The notes: generated by a model not told the origin, from the letters alone. Positions 50,316-59,923 are shown, counted from the stretch's first letter. The stretch is 64,000 nucleotides of DNA from Deinococcales bacterium (GCA_025352125.1 JANXTZ010000015.1:90511-154510); one strand, 5' to 3'. Numbers and translations: made by a program.

Positions 50316-51384
50316 AACCCGAGAACACAATCATGGCAATCACGACAAGCACACTAAAAATTCCCAAATACCAAAGACTCGAGTTTGGCAGAAAAGCTTT
50401 GTACGCGGCGGTTGCCAGGGTGTTCATGAGTGCCACGGGAAACAAGAATTTCCAACCGAATTGCTGGAGTTTGTCGTACCTCATGCGGGGCAGCGTGGCG
50501 CGAACCCAGATGAAAATAAACAACCACAAGGCAATTTTGGCGAACAACCAGATAAACGGAATGTTCGCAATGGTTTCGCCCAAGAAAGCGGGTCCTTTGA
50601 AACCACCCATGAACAAGGTGCTGATGACCGCGCTGGCGGTAATCATGTTCACGTACTCCGCCATCTGAAACAACGCCCATTTGATGCTCGAGTATTCGGT
50701 CAAGTACCCCGCGACCAGTTCTTGTTCGGCTTCGGGAAGGTCAAATGGCGTGCGGTTGGTTTCGGCGAAGCTCGAGATGACAAAAGTCACGAACGCCACG
50801 CCTTGGAACAAGATCAGAATGCCGTGTTCGGCTTGCCAGTTGACAATGCCGACAAGGTTCATTGTGCCTGTCAGCATGAGAAGCCCAAGCACACTTAAAC
50901 CCTGCCCGAGTTCGTAAGAAATAATTTGGGCGCTCGAGCGCAACCCACCAAAGAGCGGGTATTTGCTGCCCGAAGACCAACCCGCCAGGAAGATACCGTA
51001 CACGCCCATGCTGGTGGTTGCCAGAATGAACAGCAAGCCAATGTCGAGGTTAAACACCCACGGGTCTTGCCCAAACAGTGATCCTGCTGGTCCGGCGGGA
51101 ATTGCCCCAAACGCCGAGAGCGCCATGGTGATGGCAATAAAAGGCGCAAGCCAGAAAATGATTTTGTCGGCAGCAGTGACAACCAAATCCTCTTTGAAAA
51201 TGGATTTGATCGCATCCGCAACGGGTTGCAACAAACCGAGTGGACCGACGCGGTTAGGACCGGCGCGAATTTGGAAACGTGCCAGCAAACGACGCTCGAT
51301 TAAGGTCATGTAGGCGAAGGTAGTCAGCAGCCCAAGGACAACACCAACAGCTTTTAAAAGTGTGAGAAGGATATCAGTTAACAT
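50263..51384 (-). CDS. nuoH: NADH-quinone oxidoreductase subunit H
   Basis: Membrane subunit (Nqo8) that forms much of the quinone chamber, 373 residues with eight to nine helices. Key blocks: [27 protein letters not shown] near residue 30, [23 protein letters not shown] near 207 and the [13 protein letters not shown] motif near 310. Its last 18 codons and stop are duplicated downstream of the retropepsin module. Confidence 0.96.
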   Translation of the reverse strand: MLTDILLTLLKAVGVVLGLLTTFAYMTLIERRLLARFQIRAGPNRVGPLGLLQPVADAIKSIFKEDLVVTAADKIIFWLAPFIAITMALSAFGAIPAGPAGSLFGQDPWVFNLDIGLLFILATTSMGVYGIFLAGWSSGSKYPLFGGLRSSAQIISYELGQGLSVLGLLMLTGTMNLVGIVNWQAEHGILILFQGVAFVTFVISSFAETNRTPFDLPEAEQELVAGYLTEYSSIKWALFQMAEYVNMITASAVISTLFMGGFKGPAFLGETIANIPFIWLFAKIALWLFIFIWVRATLPRMRYDKLQQFGWKFLFPVALMNTLATAAYKAFLPNSSLWYLGIFSVLVVIAMIVFSGSRDWQKVDVKTRAVAGD

Positions 51385-51445
51385 TCATGCCACCTCGAGA
51401 ATCTTGCATCTGCACTTGAGCGTACCAAAAACAGTCTCGTCAACA

Positions 51446-53821
51446 TCAATCGTCACCACTTGCTGCCATCGCCACCTTCAAAACGGCACTCGAGCCGACC
51501 ACGTCACCCTCGAGCGCGGGAAGGCTTGGAACGCTGGCGGTGTTGAAGACTCGAGCGATCACAGTGCGGTCTTGTCCGTTCACATTCACCTCGAGTTTCT
51601 CGCCGTCTTTCACACCAAACTTGCTGGCGTCGGTGCTCGAGAGCATCAGGTTGTCCAGCCCAATGGATTCCCGAACCCGAGCACTGCCTATCAGCATTTT
51701 TTCTTGCCACATGCGCGGAGTCAGCAGCACGTCTCCCCCACCAAAGCGCAAGGTCGCGGCGGCTTTGGCGGTTGGTTTCTTGCTTGGGAACACACCCTCG
51801 AGCGGAATGTTTTCAAAATCCAGTCCAAAGCGGGTGTTCAGTTCGCGCCCTGCGCTGCGCGTTCCACGAATCTCGAGTTTGACATCGAGCGCATCTGCGA
51901 GGGCTGAGATTGCGCCGATCAAATCCATGCTCTCGCCACCGTTGACGGCAGCCTGTTGAACTGGCAGGAAGCGTCCCTCGAGGTTGACGGTGGTGCCGCG
52001 TTTCTCGTAATTGCTGGCTTGGGGCAGGACAACATCGGCTTTGAGTGCCGCGCCAACCAGTTGCGTGGTGTGAACCACCAGAAACTCGAGGTCTTTGGGG
52101 CGGTCTGCCGCGTAACCTGAGATGAACGCGGTTTTCAAACCTTCAAACTGCCCGTAAGTCCGTCCATTTTGCCCTGGGGTTAAATTTAGAAACTCGAGTC
52201 CCGCGCCATTTGCCGCCGCAGGAATCGGCAAGATTTTTGCGCCCAGTTTTGCGGCTGCCGCCAGCACACTTGCCGCGTCGCTGGCGAGAGCAAATGAACC
52301 AAGCACGATCACTGCATTTTTTGCGCCAGCCAAGAGTTTTGCGGCGCTCGAGATGGCAGGAGTGGTCTCAAAGTTCGAGTTTGATTTGCTTGCCAGCAGT
52401 TGTTTCAGAAGCTCGAGTTCGCCGCCAATCGCGTAAACCTCGCTGATGCCCGCGTGTTCCATTTGCTTGACCCGAATTGGCGCGAACACCGCCAGCTTGT
52501 TGCGCTTGCGATCCATACGTTCTTTCAGGCGCAAATCTGCCAGCGCCGTGCCGTGGTTGTACTTCAAGTCGCTGACCACGCCCTTCAACATCTCTTCAAT
52601 TCGCAGGTACGTCGTGCCAGATTCCTCATACAAATCCGCACCAATCACAATCACCGCATCGGCTCGAGCCAGCTCGTCCAAGGTTGGACGGTTGACGCTC
52701 GAGAGTGCCGCATTCAAACGTGGGAAGTGATCCACGTTGATTGTACCGAGTGCCGCCGCAAATTTCTCGAGTGCCACACCCTCCTCGAGCGTGATGTCCG
52801 CACTCGAGTACACGCCAAGTTTGGTTTTATCGGTGCTGATGAGTCCAGCTTTGATGGCTGCGACCGCCTCATCCCAGCTTGCAGGCTCGAGTTTGCCATT
52901 CTTACGCACCAACGGCGTTTTGAGTCTTGAGTCTGCATCCACCCACTCGTGACCATAGCGCGTCGCATCGTTGATCCAGATTTCATTGACGCTCGAGTTG
53001 CTGCCCGCCCGAATCCGCTCGATGCGTCCCGTGCGTGCGTCCACCCAGATGCTCGCGCCGTCGGCGTTGTTCATGGCGGTGGTTTGTGTGCAATCATATT
53101 CCCAGTTGCGCCCACGGAAACGCGCCACATTGTCAAGGAGCGCACCCACAGGGCAGATGTCGCCAATGTTACCGCTAAAATTTCCGAGGTTGCGCCCAGC
53201 CAAATCCTCGGATTCCATGCTGTCAATGTACGTGTGACCGCCGCGTTCGATAAAATCCAGTTTCTCCTCGCCAGGAATTTCCTCGAAATACCGCACGCAA
53301 CGTTTGCAGTGAATGCAGCGTTCCTTGTCGAGCACAATAAAATCCGATAAGGCATGGTGCTTGTCGGCGTGGCGACGGGTGAACTCGAAACGCGCCTCGC
53401 CGTAACCGTACTCGTAAGCGCGGTCTTGCAACTCGCACGCACCGCCCTTGTCGCAGGTTGGGCAATCGAGCGGGTGGTTGATGAGCGTGAACTCCATCAT
53501 GCCCGCCTGGGCTTTCACCGCAGGGGCGGAGGTGGTCTTGATGACCATGCCCTCAGAAATTGCCAGGGTGCAACTGGCAACCGTGCCAGGGAAGAAAAAC
53601 AACTTCGGTTGACCCGTCGCGTCATCCATCATCCACGAGCCGTCAGGGTTTTTGCGCGGGCTGCCCGCCTCGACCAGGCACATGCGGCACGCGCCGACGG
53701 GTGACAGGTACTCGTTCGAGCAGAAGTACGGGACATCAAACCCTGCATGGAAGAGCGCATCCAAAGCGGATGTGCCGTTGGCGACTTCGATTTCACGATC
53801 ATTGACGATTACTTTAGGCAT
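51446..53821 (-). CDS. nuoG: NADH-quinone oxidoreductase subunit G
   Basis: Large peripheral-arm Fe-S subunit (Nqo3), 791 residues. It carries the [2Fe-2S] N1b ligands ([19 protein letters not shown] and CTLA), the N5 His/Cys set ([17 protein letters not shown] region), and N4 ligands (ERCIHCKRC and [10 protein letters not shown]), then a molybdopterin-oxidoreductase-like domain. The CxxCxxxCx27C motif that binds cluster N7 in Thermus and E. coli is replaced at all four positions (A, N, A, N; see findings). It starts eight bases inside the end of the upstream nuclease-like gene. Confidence 0.96.
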   Translation of the reverse strand: MPKVIVNDREIEVANGTSALDALFHAGFDVPYFCSNEYLSPVGACRMCLVEAGSPRKNPDGSWMMDDATGQPKLFFFPGTVASCTLAISEGMVIKTTSAPAVKAQAGMMEFTLINHPLDCPTCDKGGACELQDRAYEYGYGEARFEFTRRHADKHHALSDFIVLDKERCIHCKRCVRYFEEIPGEEKLDFIERGGHTYIDSMESEDLAGRNLGNFSGNIGDICPVGALLDNVARFRGRNWEYDCTQTTAMNNADGASIWVDARTGRIERIRAGSNSSVNEIWINDATRYGHEWVDADSRLKTPLVRKNGKLEPASWDEAVAAIKAGLISTDKTKLGVYSSADITLEEGVALEKFAAALGTINVDHFPRLNAALSSVNRPTLDELARADAVIVIGADLYEESGTTYLRIEEMLKGVVSDLKYNHGTALADLRLKERMDRKRNKLAVFAPIRVKQMEHAGISEVYAIGGELELLKQLLASKSNSNFETTPAISSAAKLLAGAKNAVIVLGSFALASDAASVLAAAAKLGAKILPIPAAANGAGLEFLNLTPGQNGRTYGQFEGLKTAFISGYAADRPKDLEFLVVHTTQLVGAALKADVVLPQASNYEKRGTTVNLEGRFLPVQQAAVNGGESMDLIGAISALADALDVKLEIRGTRSAGRELNTRFGLDFENIPLEGVFPSKKPTAKAAATLRFGGGDVLLTPRMWQEKMLIGSARVRESIGLDNLMLSSTDASKFGVKDGEKLEVNVNGQDRTVIARVFNTASVPSLPALEGDVVGSSAVLKVAMAASGDD

Positions 53822-54389
53822 TTAACTTCTCCTGAAAAAATGTTCTGATAGCTTCGGGAATCTCACCAATAAATCTGACATAAAGTTCATTTTCTTTTTC
53901 ATTAATCCAAAAAATTAGGCTAATCTGAGCGCTTAACTTGTGTAGCGCAGAGTAAGCATCAGCAGGTAAGGGTTCTATAAATTTTCCAGTTGTAATAAAG
54001 CCACTTAAAATATCATCTAAATCTGAAACATCTTGATAATCTTTATTTAAAATAATCACAGAGTTAAGTGAATTATCTAAAACATTAAAATGATCAGAGG
54101 CATTTTTAAGCAAGTTCGCCATTTTAAACCAAGTTGGATCAGGGTTCTTAACTTCTGTGTCCTCAAAAAAGTGAGTTTCTCGCAAACCATCATTGAATTC
54201 AACCTTGTTCATTTTGGATAAATCAGTTGGTTTACCTTCAATGGTTTTTTGTTCAGCTAAAATTTTATAACCGCCAATTTCAAAAGCGAAATCAGGCGTT
54301 TTTTGAGGTGGATTATTTGGGATTTCCTCGAAAATTATCCCAAAGCGCTCAAAAAATATGTCAAAAACGAATTTTTCATTTTCATTCAT
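53814..54389 (-). CDS. PD-(D/E)XK nuclease-like hypothetical protein
   Basis: 191-residue acidic protein. TPDFAFEIGGYKILAEQKTI near residues 31-50 fits the PD-(D/E)XK pattern (PD, 14 residues, ExK) of restriction-like nucleases, preceded by a helix with a conserved-looking Glu. The remainder is unrecognised. It is AT-rich and has no CTCGAG site in 568 bases, unlike its neighbours, so it looks recently acquired. It sits between nuoF and nuoG and overlaps the nuoG start by eight bases. Enzymatic activity is an inference. Confidence 0.6.
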   Translation of the reverse strand: MNENEKFVFDIFFERFGIIFEEIPNNPPQKTPDFAFEIGGYKILAEQKTIEGKPTDLSKMNKVEFNDGLRETHFFEDTEVKNPDPTWFKMANLLKNASDHFNVLDNSLNSVIILNKDYQDVSDLDDILSGFITTGKFIEPLPADAYSALHKLSAQISLIFWINEKENELYVRFIGEIPEAIRTFFQEKLNA

Positions 54390-54453
54390 CGTTTACCACC
54401 CCCACTCGCCAGTCTCGAGGGGGTCAAAAAGGGCGGGTGGATGCTCGAGATGT

Positions 54454-54870
54454 TCATTTTTGCTCCTTTGGTTCTGGTTGCGCCAAAGAAAATTTAAGAC
54501 GACGTTGCACAAAACAAACATCAAAAAACGTGAAGAAATTCTGTTGACCTAAAATAACCCTCTGCTGATCGCCGTTAGACCAGGCAAAGCCAAGTTTCAA
54601 AGGTTCAAAATTTGGAATTTGAACATCTAAACTCATCAATCGGGTTTCATCATTTTTGGCATTGCCCGTTAAATTTCGACCACGTTTGTAATCATCCCGG
54701 CGTAAACCGAGATGTAAACCAATCGCATAAGGCAAAACGTTTACACCCGCGCCACTGTCTACAAGCGCTAATGTTTCAAAATGACGATCAGCAAACTCGA
54801 GACGAAACGGTAAAAGCGGCATCCATGAAATGTCACTGACTTGGGTGTAATTGTACAAAGCTGTCTTCAT
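54454..54870 (-). CDS. Retropepsin-like aspartic protease, second copy
   Basis: 138-residue protein homologous in layout to 49622-50029. The active-site motif is LALVDSGAGVNVLPYAIGLHLGL and the C-terminal motif is RVILGQQNFFTFFDV. The DTG of the first copy is DSG here, which is also permitted in the family. The ATG overlaps the stop of the upstream small gene by four bases, the same as in the first module. Confidence 0.78.
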   Translation of the reverse strand: MKTALYNYTQVSDISWMPLLPFRLEFADRHFETLALVDSGAGVNVLPYAIGLHLGLRRDDYKRGRNLTGNAKNDETRLMSLDVQIPNFEPLKLGFAWSNGDQQRVILGQQNFFTFFDVCFVQRRLKFSLAQPEPKEQK

Positions 54871-55085
54871 GCAGCGTTGATTTCCTTTATATGATTTGCC
54901 AGTGCATCAGCAAGTTCAGTATTTTCTGTTGGTGTGTGCAGTTCTATTTCTTGCACTCCTTCAAACAACTTTGCAAATTCATTGGAGGCTTCAAAATGTT
55001 CTTGGCGTTTCAACTCGAGCATCAATGATTGACGTTCAACATGGCTTAGTTTCGGGATTTCTTGAACGATTTCAGTAAATGACAT
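54867..55085 (-). CDS. Small helical partner B of the second retropepsin
   Basis: 72-residue charged helical protein starting MSFTEIVQEIPKLSHVERQSL. It shares its N-terminal pattern with the products at 50026 and 55072. It starts 14 bases before the end of the upstream paralogue and its own stop overlaps the retropepsin ATG. GGGGTGAAAC precedes the ATG. Confidence 0.65.
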   Translation of the reverse strand: MSFTEIVQEIPKLSHVERQSLMLELKRQEHFEASNEFAKLFEGVQEIELHTPTENTELADALANHIKEINAA

Positions 55086-55299
55086 GTTTCACCCCTTCTT
55101 GCTCGAGCAATTTCAAGACGTAATCAACTTGGTTTTCAGGAATTTCGATGGTGGGGTCTTCCATTGGTTCACGCGCTAAAACATTGAACTGCTCGAGAAT
55201 TTTTTGTTCTTCTTCGAATTGATGAGTAGCCTGGAAAAGTTCGGCTTGTTCCACTTGTGAAAGTGTTCTGACTTGATTTACGATTTCCATTACAGACAT
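55072..55299 (-). CDS. Small helical partner C (paralogue of partner B)
   Basis: 75-residue acidic helical protein starting MSVMEIVNQVRTLSQVEQAEL, clearly related at the N-terminus to partners A and B, with a different C-terminus (VDYVLKLLEQEGVKHVIY). Two adjacent ATGs occur (55302 and 55299); the second has better spacing from GAGG. It overlaps partner B by 14 bases, so B and C look like a tandem duplication within the module. Confidence 0.6.
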   Translation of the reverse strand: MSVMEIVNQVRTLSQVEQAELFQATHQFEEEQKILEQFNVLAREPMEDPTIEIPENQVDYVLKLLEQEGVKHVIY

Positions 55300-55323
55300 C
55301 ATTCACCTCTTCACTCTCGAGCT

Positions 55324-55776
55324 TTATGCTTGTTCCTCTAACTCGAGCGGATGCACTGCCGTAATTTCTGTGAATCGTTTGAAATCCGTGGTGTTGATCG
55401 TCAAAATATGCTCGATATTATGGGTTAGCATTGCGGCAACAAATCGTGTGTCATGAACTTGTTTACCACTGACTTTGTAGGTTGTAACCAACTCGAGCCA
55501 GGTGTCAAATATCTTCTCTTTGTCGTGTAGTAATTCGTAATGTAAGAGTAAATCATCAATTTCAATTCGGGTTTTCTCGAGATCGTAACCCAAGCCATTG
55601 GCGGCTGTTGGTCTGGTTGCCACTGCCCAGAGTTCGATAATACTTTGTGGTACGAGAACAGCAATATTTTCGCTTATCGCCATTTGATACAGCGCTTGCT
55701 TGACGACAACATGATCTTGACTTTTTGGATCAATGAGTCTTAGGACAATATTGGTGTCAAGCAAGTATGTTTTCAT
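55324..55776 (-). CDS. PIN-domain toxin in the nuoF-nuoG gap
   Basis: 150-residue PIN protein: TYLLDTNIVLRLID at the N-terminus, QSIIELWAVATRP near 43, KQVHDTRFVAAML near 103, and LTINTTDF near 124 where the last acidic position is shifted by an Asn. The length and spacing match the VapC group. Its start overlaps the antitoxin stop by four bases. Confidence 0.85.
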   Translation of the reverse strand: MKTYLLDTNIVLRLIDPKSQDHVVVKQALYQMAISENIAVLVPQSIIELWAVATRPTAANGLGYDLEKTRIEIDDLLLHYELLHDKEKIFDTWLELVTTYKVSGKQVHDTRFVAAMLTHNIEHILTINTTDFKRFTEITAVHPLELEEQA

Positions 55777-56066
55777 AGTCTATCTTCGTACATATTCTCG
55801 CGTCGAAGGTCGTCATTGCTGATGTTGGTTGGTTCTCGAGTTGGGTCGTTTTCGATTCGTTCCATCCAATTTTTAAAATCTGCAACCCGTTCCTCAGGTG
55901 TTAAGTTTCGCCATGCTGGACCAAAATTGTGTTGACGAACAATAGGTGAAAGAATCAATTTCCCTTCTTGAATTTCAACATCAAAGTTCTCATCTTGAAG
56001 TTGCTCGAGAATTGCTTCTGGAAGTTTGATTTCTCCTGTTTTGCTGAGTTTCACGTGCATGGTCAT
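55773..56066 (-). CDS. Antitoxin partner of the PIN toxin (AbrB-like N-terminus)
   Basis: 97-residue protein. Residues 1-40 (MHVKLSKTGEIKLPEAILEQL and VEIQEGKLILSP) look like a swapped-hairpin AbrB/MazE fold. The acidic Trp-containing C-terminus should bind the toxin. The ATG at 56066 is set by GGAGGT six bases upstream; the frame runs upstream into nuoF. It starts 20 bases after the nuoF stop and is probably transcribed with the nuo operon. Confidence 0.78.
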   Translation of the reverse strand: MTMHVKLSKTGEIKLPEAILEQLQDENFDVEIQEGKLILSPIVRQHNFGPAWRNLTPEERVADFKNWMERIENDPTREPTNISNDDLRRENMYEDRL

Positions 56067-56086
56067 GGGTTCACCTCCCTCGAGTT

Positions 56087-57445
56087 TTACTCGACGTTCC
56101 AACGGTTTGCGTAGCCCGAGTACATGGGTTTACCATTTTGGGCGATGTACTCAAATTCTTCTTTGAACAGGTTGTACGCACTTTGCACGGGCATGATGCA
56201 CGAGTCTGCCAGCAAACAAAACGCTTTGCCTTTAATATTCCCGAATAAATCCTCGAGAATCTTGACATCGTTCGGGTCGCCGCGTCCTGAGATCAGTTTT
56301 TGCATCAGGCGCACCATCCACGTGCCAATTCCTTCACGGCATGGGGTGCATTTGCCGCAGGATTCGTGGGCGTAAAACCGCACGTAGTTGTACATCATGT
56401 TGACAATATCGCAATTTTTTGGGATCAGAATAATCCCGCCCGTGCCAAGAAACGTGCCTTTGGCGGCGCAATTTTCGTAATCGGCTTGCATGTCAAGAAT
56501 CTCGTCGGTGAATGGCAGCATTGGGGTGCTCGAGCCGCCTGGGTTGAAGGCTTTGATGACTTCGGTTGGTCCGCCGCCCCAGGTGTAAATGATTTCGCGG
56601 TAGGTCGTGCCGAGGGGTAACTCGTACACGCCTGGGCGTTTGACGGGTCCTGAAATGTGAAACAAGAAATTGCCTTTGGACTTTTCGGTTCCCATGCTGG
56701 CAAACCAGTCCGAACCGTGTCGCATAATCAGTGCGCCCGAAGCAATACTGACCACGTTGTTGACGGTTGTTGGCATTCCAAAAATTCCGGCTTGGGCTGG
56801 AAACGGTGGTTTCAATCTTGGGTTGGCGCGAAGTCCCTCGAGCGAGTTCATGAGCGCGGTTTCTTCACCGCAAATGTACGCCCCAGCGCCACGGTGAACG
56901 AACACTTGCATGGACTTCCCGAAACCCATTGCGTTGTCGCCCAGAAGTCCTGCGGCTCGAGCATCAAGAATGGCACGCTCGAGGCGTTCGGCTGCCAGAA
57001 TGTACTCGCCGCGAATATAAATGTATCCGACGTTGGCACGAATGGCGTGCATTCCGACCAGCATTCCCTCAATCAACTGATGTGGGTCGTGTTCCATCAG
57101 GTAACGGTCTTTGTAGGTGCCTGGTTCGGACTCGTCGGCATTGCAGACCAGGTAATGTGGTTTGCTGTCCTCTTTGGGCATGAACGACCATTTGACACCC
57201 GTGGGGAATCCTGCGCCGCCGCGTCCGCGCAAACCCGATTTTTTGGCTTCGTCTTGCACTTGCTCGGGCGTGCCAGCTAAGGCTTTTTTCGCACCCTCGT
57301 AAGCCCCATTTTTCAGGGCGTACTCGAGCGTCCAGGAATTGGGTACGCCAACGTGTTCGTAAAGGCGTGGTTTGAACCGAGGGTCAAGTCCACTGGTGAT
57401 GCTTTTGGGTTTTTCGGGCGCGGTATTCTCAAGAATGGCGGTCAT
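56087..57445 (-). CDS. nuoF: NADH-quinone oxidoreductase subunit F
   Basis: NADH- and FMN-binding subunit (Nqo1), 452 residues. [18 protein letters not shown] is the NADH/FMN loop, [14 protein letters not shown] the FMN site, and [13 protein letters not shown] with a later Cys in LADSC binds cluster N3. The start overlaps the nuoE stop by four bases. Entry point of electrons from NADH. Confidence 0.97.
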   Translation of the reverse strand: MTAILENTAPEKPKSITSGLDPRFKPRLYEHVGVPNSWTLEYALKNGAYEGAKKALAGTPEQVQDEAKKSGLRGRGGAGFPTGVKWSFMPKEDSKPHYLVCNADESEPGTYKDRYLMEHDPHQLIEGMLVGMHAIRANVGYIYIRGEYILAAERLERAILDARAAGLLGDNAMGFGKSMQVFVHRGAGAYICGEETALMNSLEGLRANPRLKPPFPAQAGIFGMPTTVNNVVSIASGALIMRHGSDWFASMGTEKSKGNFLFHISGPVKRPGVYELPLGTTYREIIYTWGGGPTEVIKAFNPGGSSTPMLPFTDEILDMQADYENCAAKGTFLGTGGIILIPKNCDIVNMMYNYVRFYAHESCGKCTPCREGIGTWMVRLMQKLISGRGDPNDVKILEDLFGNIKGKAFCLLADSCIMPVQSAYNLFKEEFEYIAQNGKPMYSGYANRWNVE

Positions 57446-58035
57446 GCGTTGCCTCCTGCAATTTGTCCATCGCTGGTGACTTGCACCACACGACCATCGA
57501 TGTGCTTGACAAAAACGGGTGTTGGCGTGTCGTTGGCTGGAATGCTGCCGTCACCACGTCGTTTCAGTTCCTCGAGCAGTGCGTCCGTGCGTTTTTTGGT
57601 CAGGCATTCGGCGTAACCCGCGTCGGAGATTTGCATGAGCGGGGCTGTACCGCACGAACCGAGGCATTCGACGCGTTGAAGGCTGAACAAGCCGTCACTG
57701 GTCACTTCGCCCTGGCTAATCTCGAGTTTGTCTTGCAAGTAATCCCAGAGTTGGTCGCTGCCCGCCAGAGCGCACGAGAGCGTCATGCAAACTTGAAGGT
57801 GGTATTTGCCTGTGGGAATGCTCGAGTAGGTGCTGTAAAAGCTCATGACACTCATGACTTCGGTGGCGGTACTTTCGATGATGCCCGCAATTTCGGCAAT
57901 GCGTTCGTCGGAAACGTAACCTTCGGCGTTTTGCACTTCGCGCAGTAAGGGCATGACCGCGCTGCGTTTGCGGTCGGTGGGGTATCTACGGAGAATGTCT
58001 GAGACTAGATTTTGTTTATTGGCGAAGAAACTCAC
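57442..58035 (-). CDS. nuoE: NADH-quinone oxidoreductase subunit E
   Basis: Thioredoxin-like [2Fe-2S] subunit (Nqo2), 197 residues. The N1a ligands are in [13 protein letters not shown] and [15 protein letters not shown]. The GTG start at 58035 follows TTTGGAGG at good spacing, and that site lies inside a possible 32-codon ORF. Confidence 0.96.
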   Translation of the reverse strand: MSFFANKQNLVSDILRRYPTDRKRSAVMPLLREVQNAEGYVSDERIAEIAGIIESTATEVMSVMSFYSTYSSIPTGKYHLQVCMTLSCALAGSDQLWDYLQDKLEISQGEVTSDGLFSLQRVECLGSCGTAPLMQISDAGYAECLTKKRTDALLEELKRRGDGSIPANDTPTPVFVKHIDGRVVQVTSDGQIAGGNA

Positions 58036-58114
58036 GGATTAACCTCCAAAGGATTGATATACCTGGAATACCATCGATTAAACTCTCAAGAATGGTGCTT
58101 GGGTCTGCTTGCAT
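58016..58114 (-). CDS. Candidate 32-residue peptide overlapping the nuoE start
   Basis: An ATG at 58114, preceded by AGAGG, opens 32 codons (MQADPSTILESLIDGIPGIS at the start) and stops 18 bases inside nuoE in another frame. Its translation would cover the nuoE Shine-Dalgarno, which suggests a coupling leader after the accessory genes. It could also be chance. Confidence 0.35.
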   Translation of the reverse strand: MQADPSTILESLIDGIPGISILWRLIREFLRQ

Positions 58115-58156
58115 TTCAAAACCTCTTTTCTAAATTTGTAAACTAAAGCATAGACC

Positions 58157-58603
58157 TTAAAAAATTATTTTAATTATCCTATAGTTTGATGTTTTGACCT
58201 TCCTCGAGTTAGCAAGTAAATACTCCGAATAGTAAAAATACTGATTAAAAAAAGCAATAGTAAAATATAAAATATAAAATGTTTCAAAATTTCCGAGTTG
58301 TGTATCTAAAACCAAAATCGCCACGAAATACAAGCTTTCAATTAAAATACCTGAAAGCATAAACATATAGATTATTTTATGGCGAATTTGATACCGATAC
58401 CAGATTGAAGACATCAATGCGTATGCACCAAAAATACCTAATACAACCATTGAAATTAGAAATACGCTAAATTGTTTATTAGACGCAGATTCATAAAAAT
58501 CCCAGATCGACCAAAAAAAATAGATGAGTGCTGGCAAGAATCCAAAAATCATCTCGAGCCAATGCCCTGAAGTCCAAGTTTTGTATGGCATCGCTCGAGA
58601 CAT
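58157..58603 (-). CDS. Membrane protein of unknown function, 148 aa
   Basis: Four or so hydrophobic segments (LEMIFGFLPALIYFFWSI, FSVFLISMVVLGIFGAYALM, IIYMFMLSGILIESLYFVAIL and FETFYILYFTIAFFNQYFYY), ending with a basic tail. No family is recognised. It is AT-rich relative to the nuo genes. The ATG at 58603 follows GGTGGTGAGC, the same unusual ribosome site as the two genes upstream. The open frame upstream to 58717 is not used. Confidence 0.65.
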   Translation of the reverse strand: MSRAMPYKTWTSGHWLEMIFGFLPALIYFFWSIWDFYESASNKQFSVFLISMVVLGIFGAYALMSSIWYRYQIRHKIIYMFMLSGILIESLYFVAILVLDTQLGNFETFYILYFTIAFFNQYFYYSEYLLANSRKVKTSNYRIIKIIF

Positions 58604-58670
58604 GCTCACCACCACCTGATCTGAGCTTCTGGCAACTCGAGCAGCGCAATAGATTTTGCATTTTGTTGCG

Positions 58671-59321
58671 TCATGAATCCCACGCTTCTGGACCTGGTCC
58701 GTCGTAACCGCAAACACCTGTTCGTGGCGAATTGATAATGACTGCCATCATGTAATCTTCGTTATCGTGTTGTTGTTTGACATGGGTTTTTGTGTGGGTT
58801 TTGCAAAACATTTCTACTTCTTGAGCGTCGTAGCACTCTGTACAAATTTGGGTGGCTGGTTTCCCGCAAACTCTGCACAACGCTTCAATCGGTTCGTTAA
58901 TGGATAACAATCGAACACTGCGTTTACCAAAGGCAACTTCGTGTTCCTCGAGTACCGTCAGCAGAACTTCGGTGGTTGAACCAAAGTCGTACTCGTAACC
59001 AAAAACAATGCCAGCCTCAAGAATGTCTTTTAGTTTTCGGGTTTTACCACCAATAGAGAATTCGCTCATGTGTCCGCAACACTCGAGCCAAGCGCCGCGT
59101 AAGAATCCGTCAATGCTGTTCAGGGTGGTGCTTGCGTCTACGGTAAAGGTTAGCCAGAATCGTTTGTCGTAAGGAAATTCGGCTCGCATTAAAAACGCTG
59201 GTTTGGTTGGCTTGCCAGCATCATGTTTGCTGGTGCATTCCAAAACGTGTTTTTTCATGGCGGCTTTGCCAACGTGTTGATGGCAAAGTCTGCAAATGCC
59301 TTTGGTTTGTTGTTTTGCCAT
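58671..59321 (-). CDS. pRiA4b ORF-3-like protein with zinc-finger-type cysteines
   Basis: 216-residue protein. The middle (KDILEAGIVFGYEYDFGSTTEVLLTVLEE, spread over residues 95-124) resembles the plasmid pRiA4b ORF-3 family. The N-terminus has CRLCHQHVGKAAMKKHVLEC, a C2HC-like finger, and the C-terminal part has CRVCGKPATQICTEC and CKTHTKTH ligands. It is probably metal-binding; function is unknown. The ATG at 59321 follows GGTGGTGATC. It sits between nuoD and nuoE. Confidence 0.75.
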   Translation of the reverse strand: MAKQQTKGICRLCHQHVGKAAMKKHVLECTSKHDAGKPTKPAFLMRAEFPYDKRFWLTFTVDASTTLNSIDGFLRGAWLECCGHMSEFSIGGKTRKLKDILEAGIVFGYEYDFGSTTEVLLTVLEEHEVAFGKRSVRLLSINEPIEALCRVCGKPATQICTECYDAQEVEMFCKTHTKTHVKQQHDNEDYMMAVIINSPRTGVCGYDGPGPEAWDS

Positions 59322-59323
59322 GA

Positions 59324-59923
59324 TCACCACCACTCCAATAAATCGTTCGGAAACGAAAGTGTCGCAACGGCGACACCGCGTTCAAAAGATTGTTTTGTAC
59401 CGTATCCTTCAGCGTTTGGTTCGCGGTAAACCTCGAGTTCGTTGCGTTTAACGTTAATAATCCAAACCTCAGGAATGCCGTATTCGGCGTAAAGCACGGT
59501 TTTGGTCAGACGGTCATAACGCAAAGTGCTGTCAGAAACTTCAATGGCAAGTAAAGTGTCGGCTGGTGTGACATCGCGTTCGCTGTACTCGTTTTCGTCG
59601 TAGGTTAAGAGTGCAACATCAGGCTCGAGGTAATCGTCTAAAACCCGATTTTGAATCACTGGGCATTGCGGTGAAACGCTGGCTCGAGTGCCGAGTGTTG
59701 CCAAGCACATTCTGGTTAAACGTCGAATAAATGCGGCGTGCGGTGGTTTGGTGATTGGCATGACAATAATTTCTCCGCGTATCAGTTCGACTCGTTTGTT
59801 CTCAAAAAATCCAAGTTCTGTCATTTGCATGAACTGCTCGAGCGTGAAACGGGCTGGTTGAATGTCTGTGGCGTCGGGGTGCGTGTGAATGTGTGGGTTT
59901 TGGGAATAATCTGAAATTTGCAT
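59324..59923 (-). CDS. Uma2 family (DUF820) putative restriction-type endonuclease
   Basis: 199-residue protein of the abundant Uma2 family, a PD-(D/E)XK-like fold. Blocks: FTLEQFMQMTELGFFENKRVELIRGEI near the N-terminus, YLEPDVALLTYDE near 110, LLAIEVSDSTLRYDR near 135 and IPEVWIINVKRNELEVY near 158, with the acidic/Lys active-site candidates. Biological role unknown. The ATG at 59923 follows GGTGGTGATGAA. First of three accessory genes after nuoD. Confidence 0.85.
   Translation of the reverse strand: MQISDYSQNPHIHTHPDATDIQPARFTLEQFMQMTELGFFENKRVELIRGEIIVMPITKPPHAAFIRRLTRMCLATLGTRASVSPQCPVIQNRVLDDYLEPDVALLTYDENEYSERDVTPADTLLAIEVSDSTLRYDRLTKTVLYAEYGIPEVWIINVKRNELEVYREPNAEGYGTKQSFERGVAVATLSFPNDLLEWW

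Noticed and set aside
54390..54453. A duplicate of the nuoF 3' end near the second retropepsin module
   Set aside because: I looked for a repeat like those at ubiD and nuoH between 53814 and 56086 and found none, so this cluster does not show the same bracketing.
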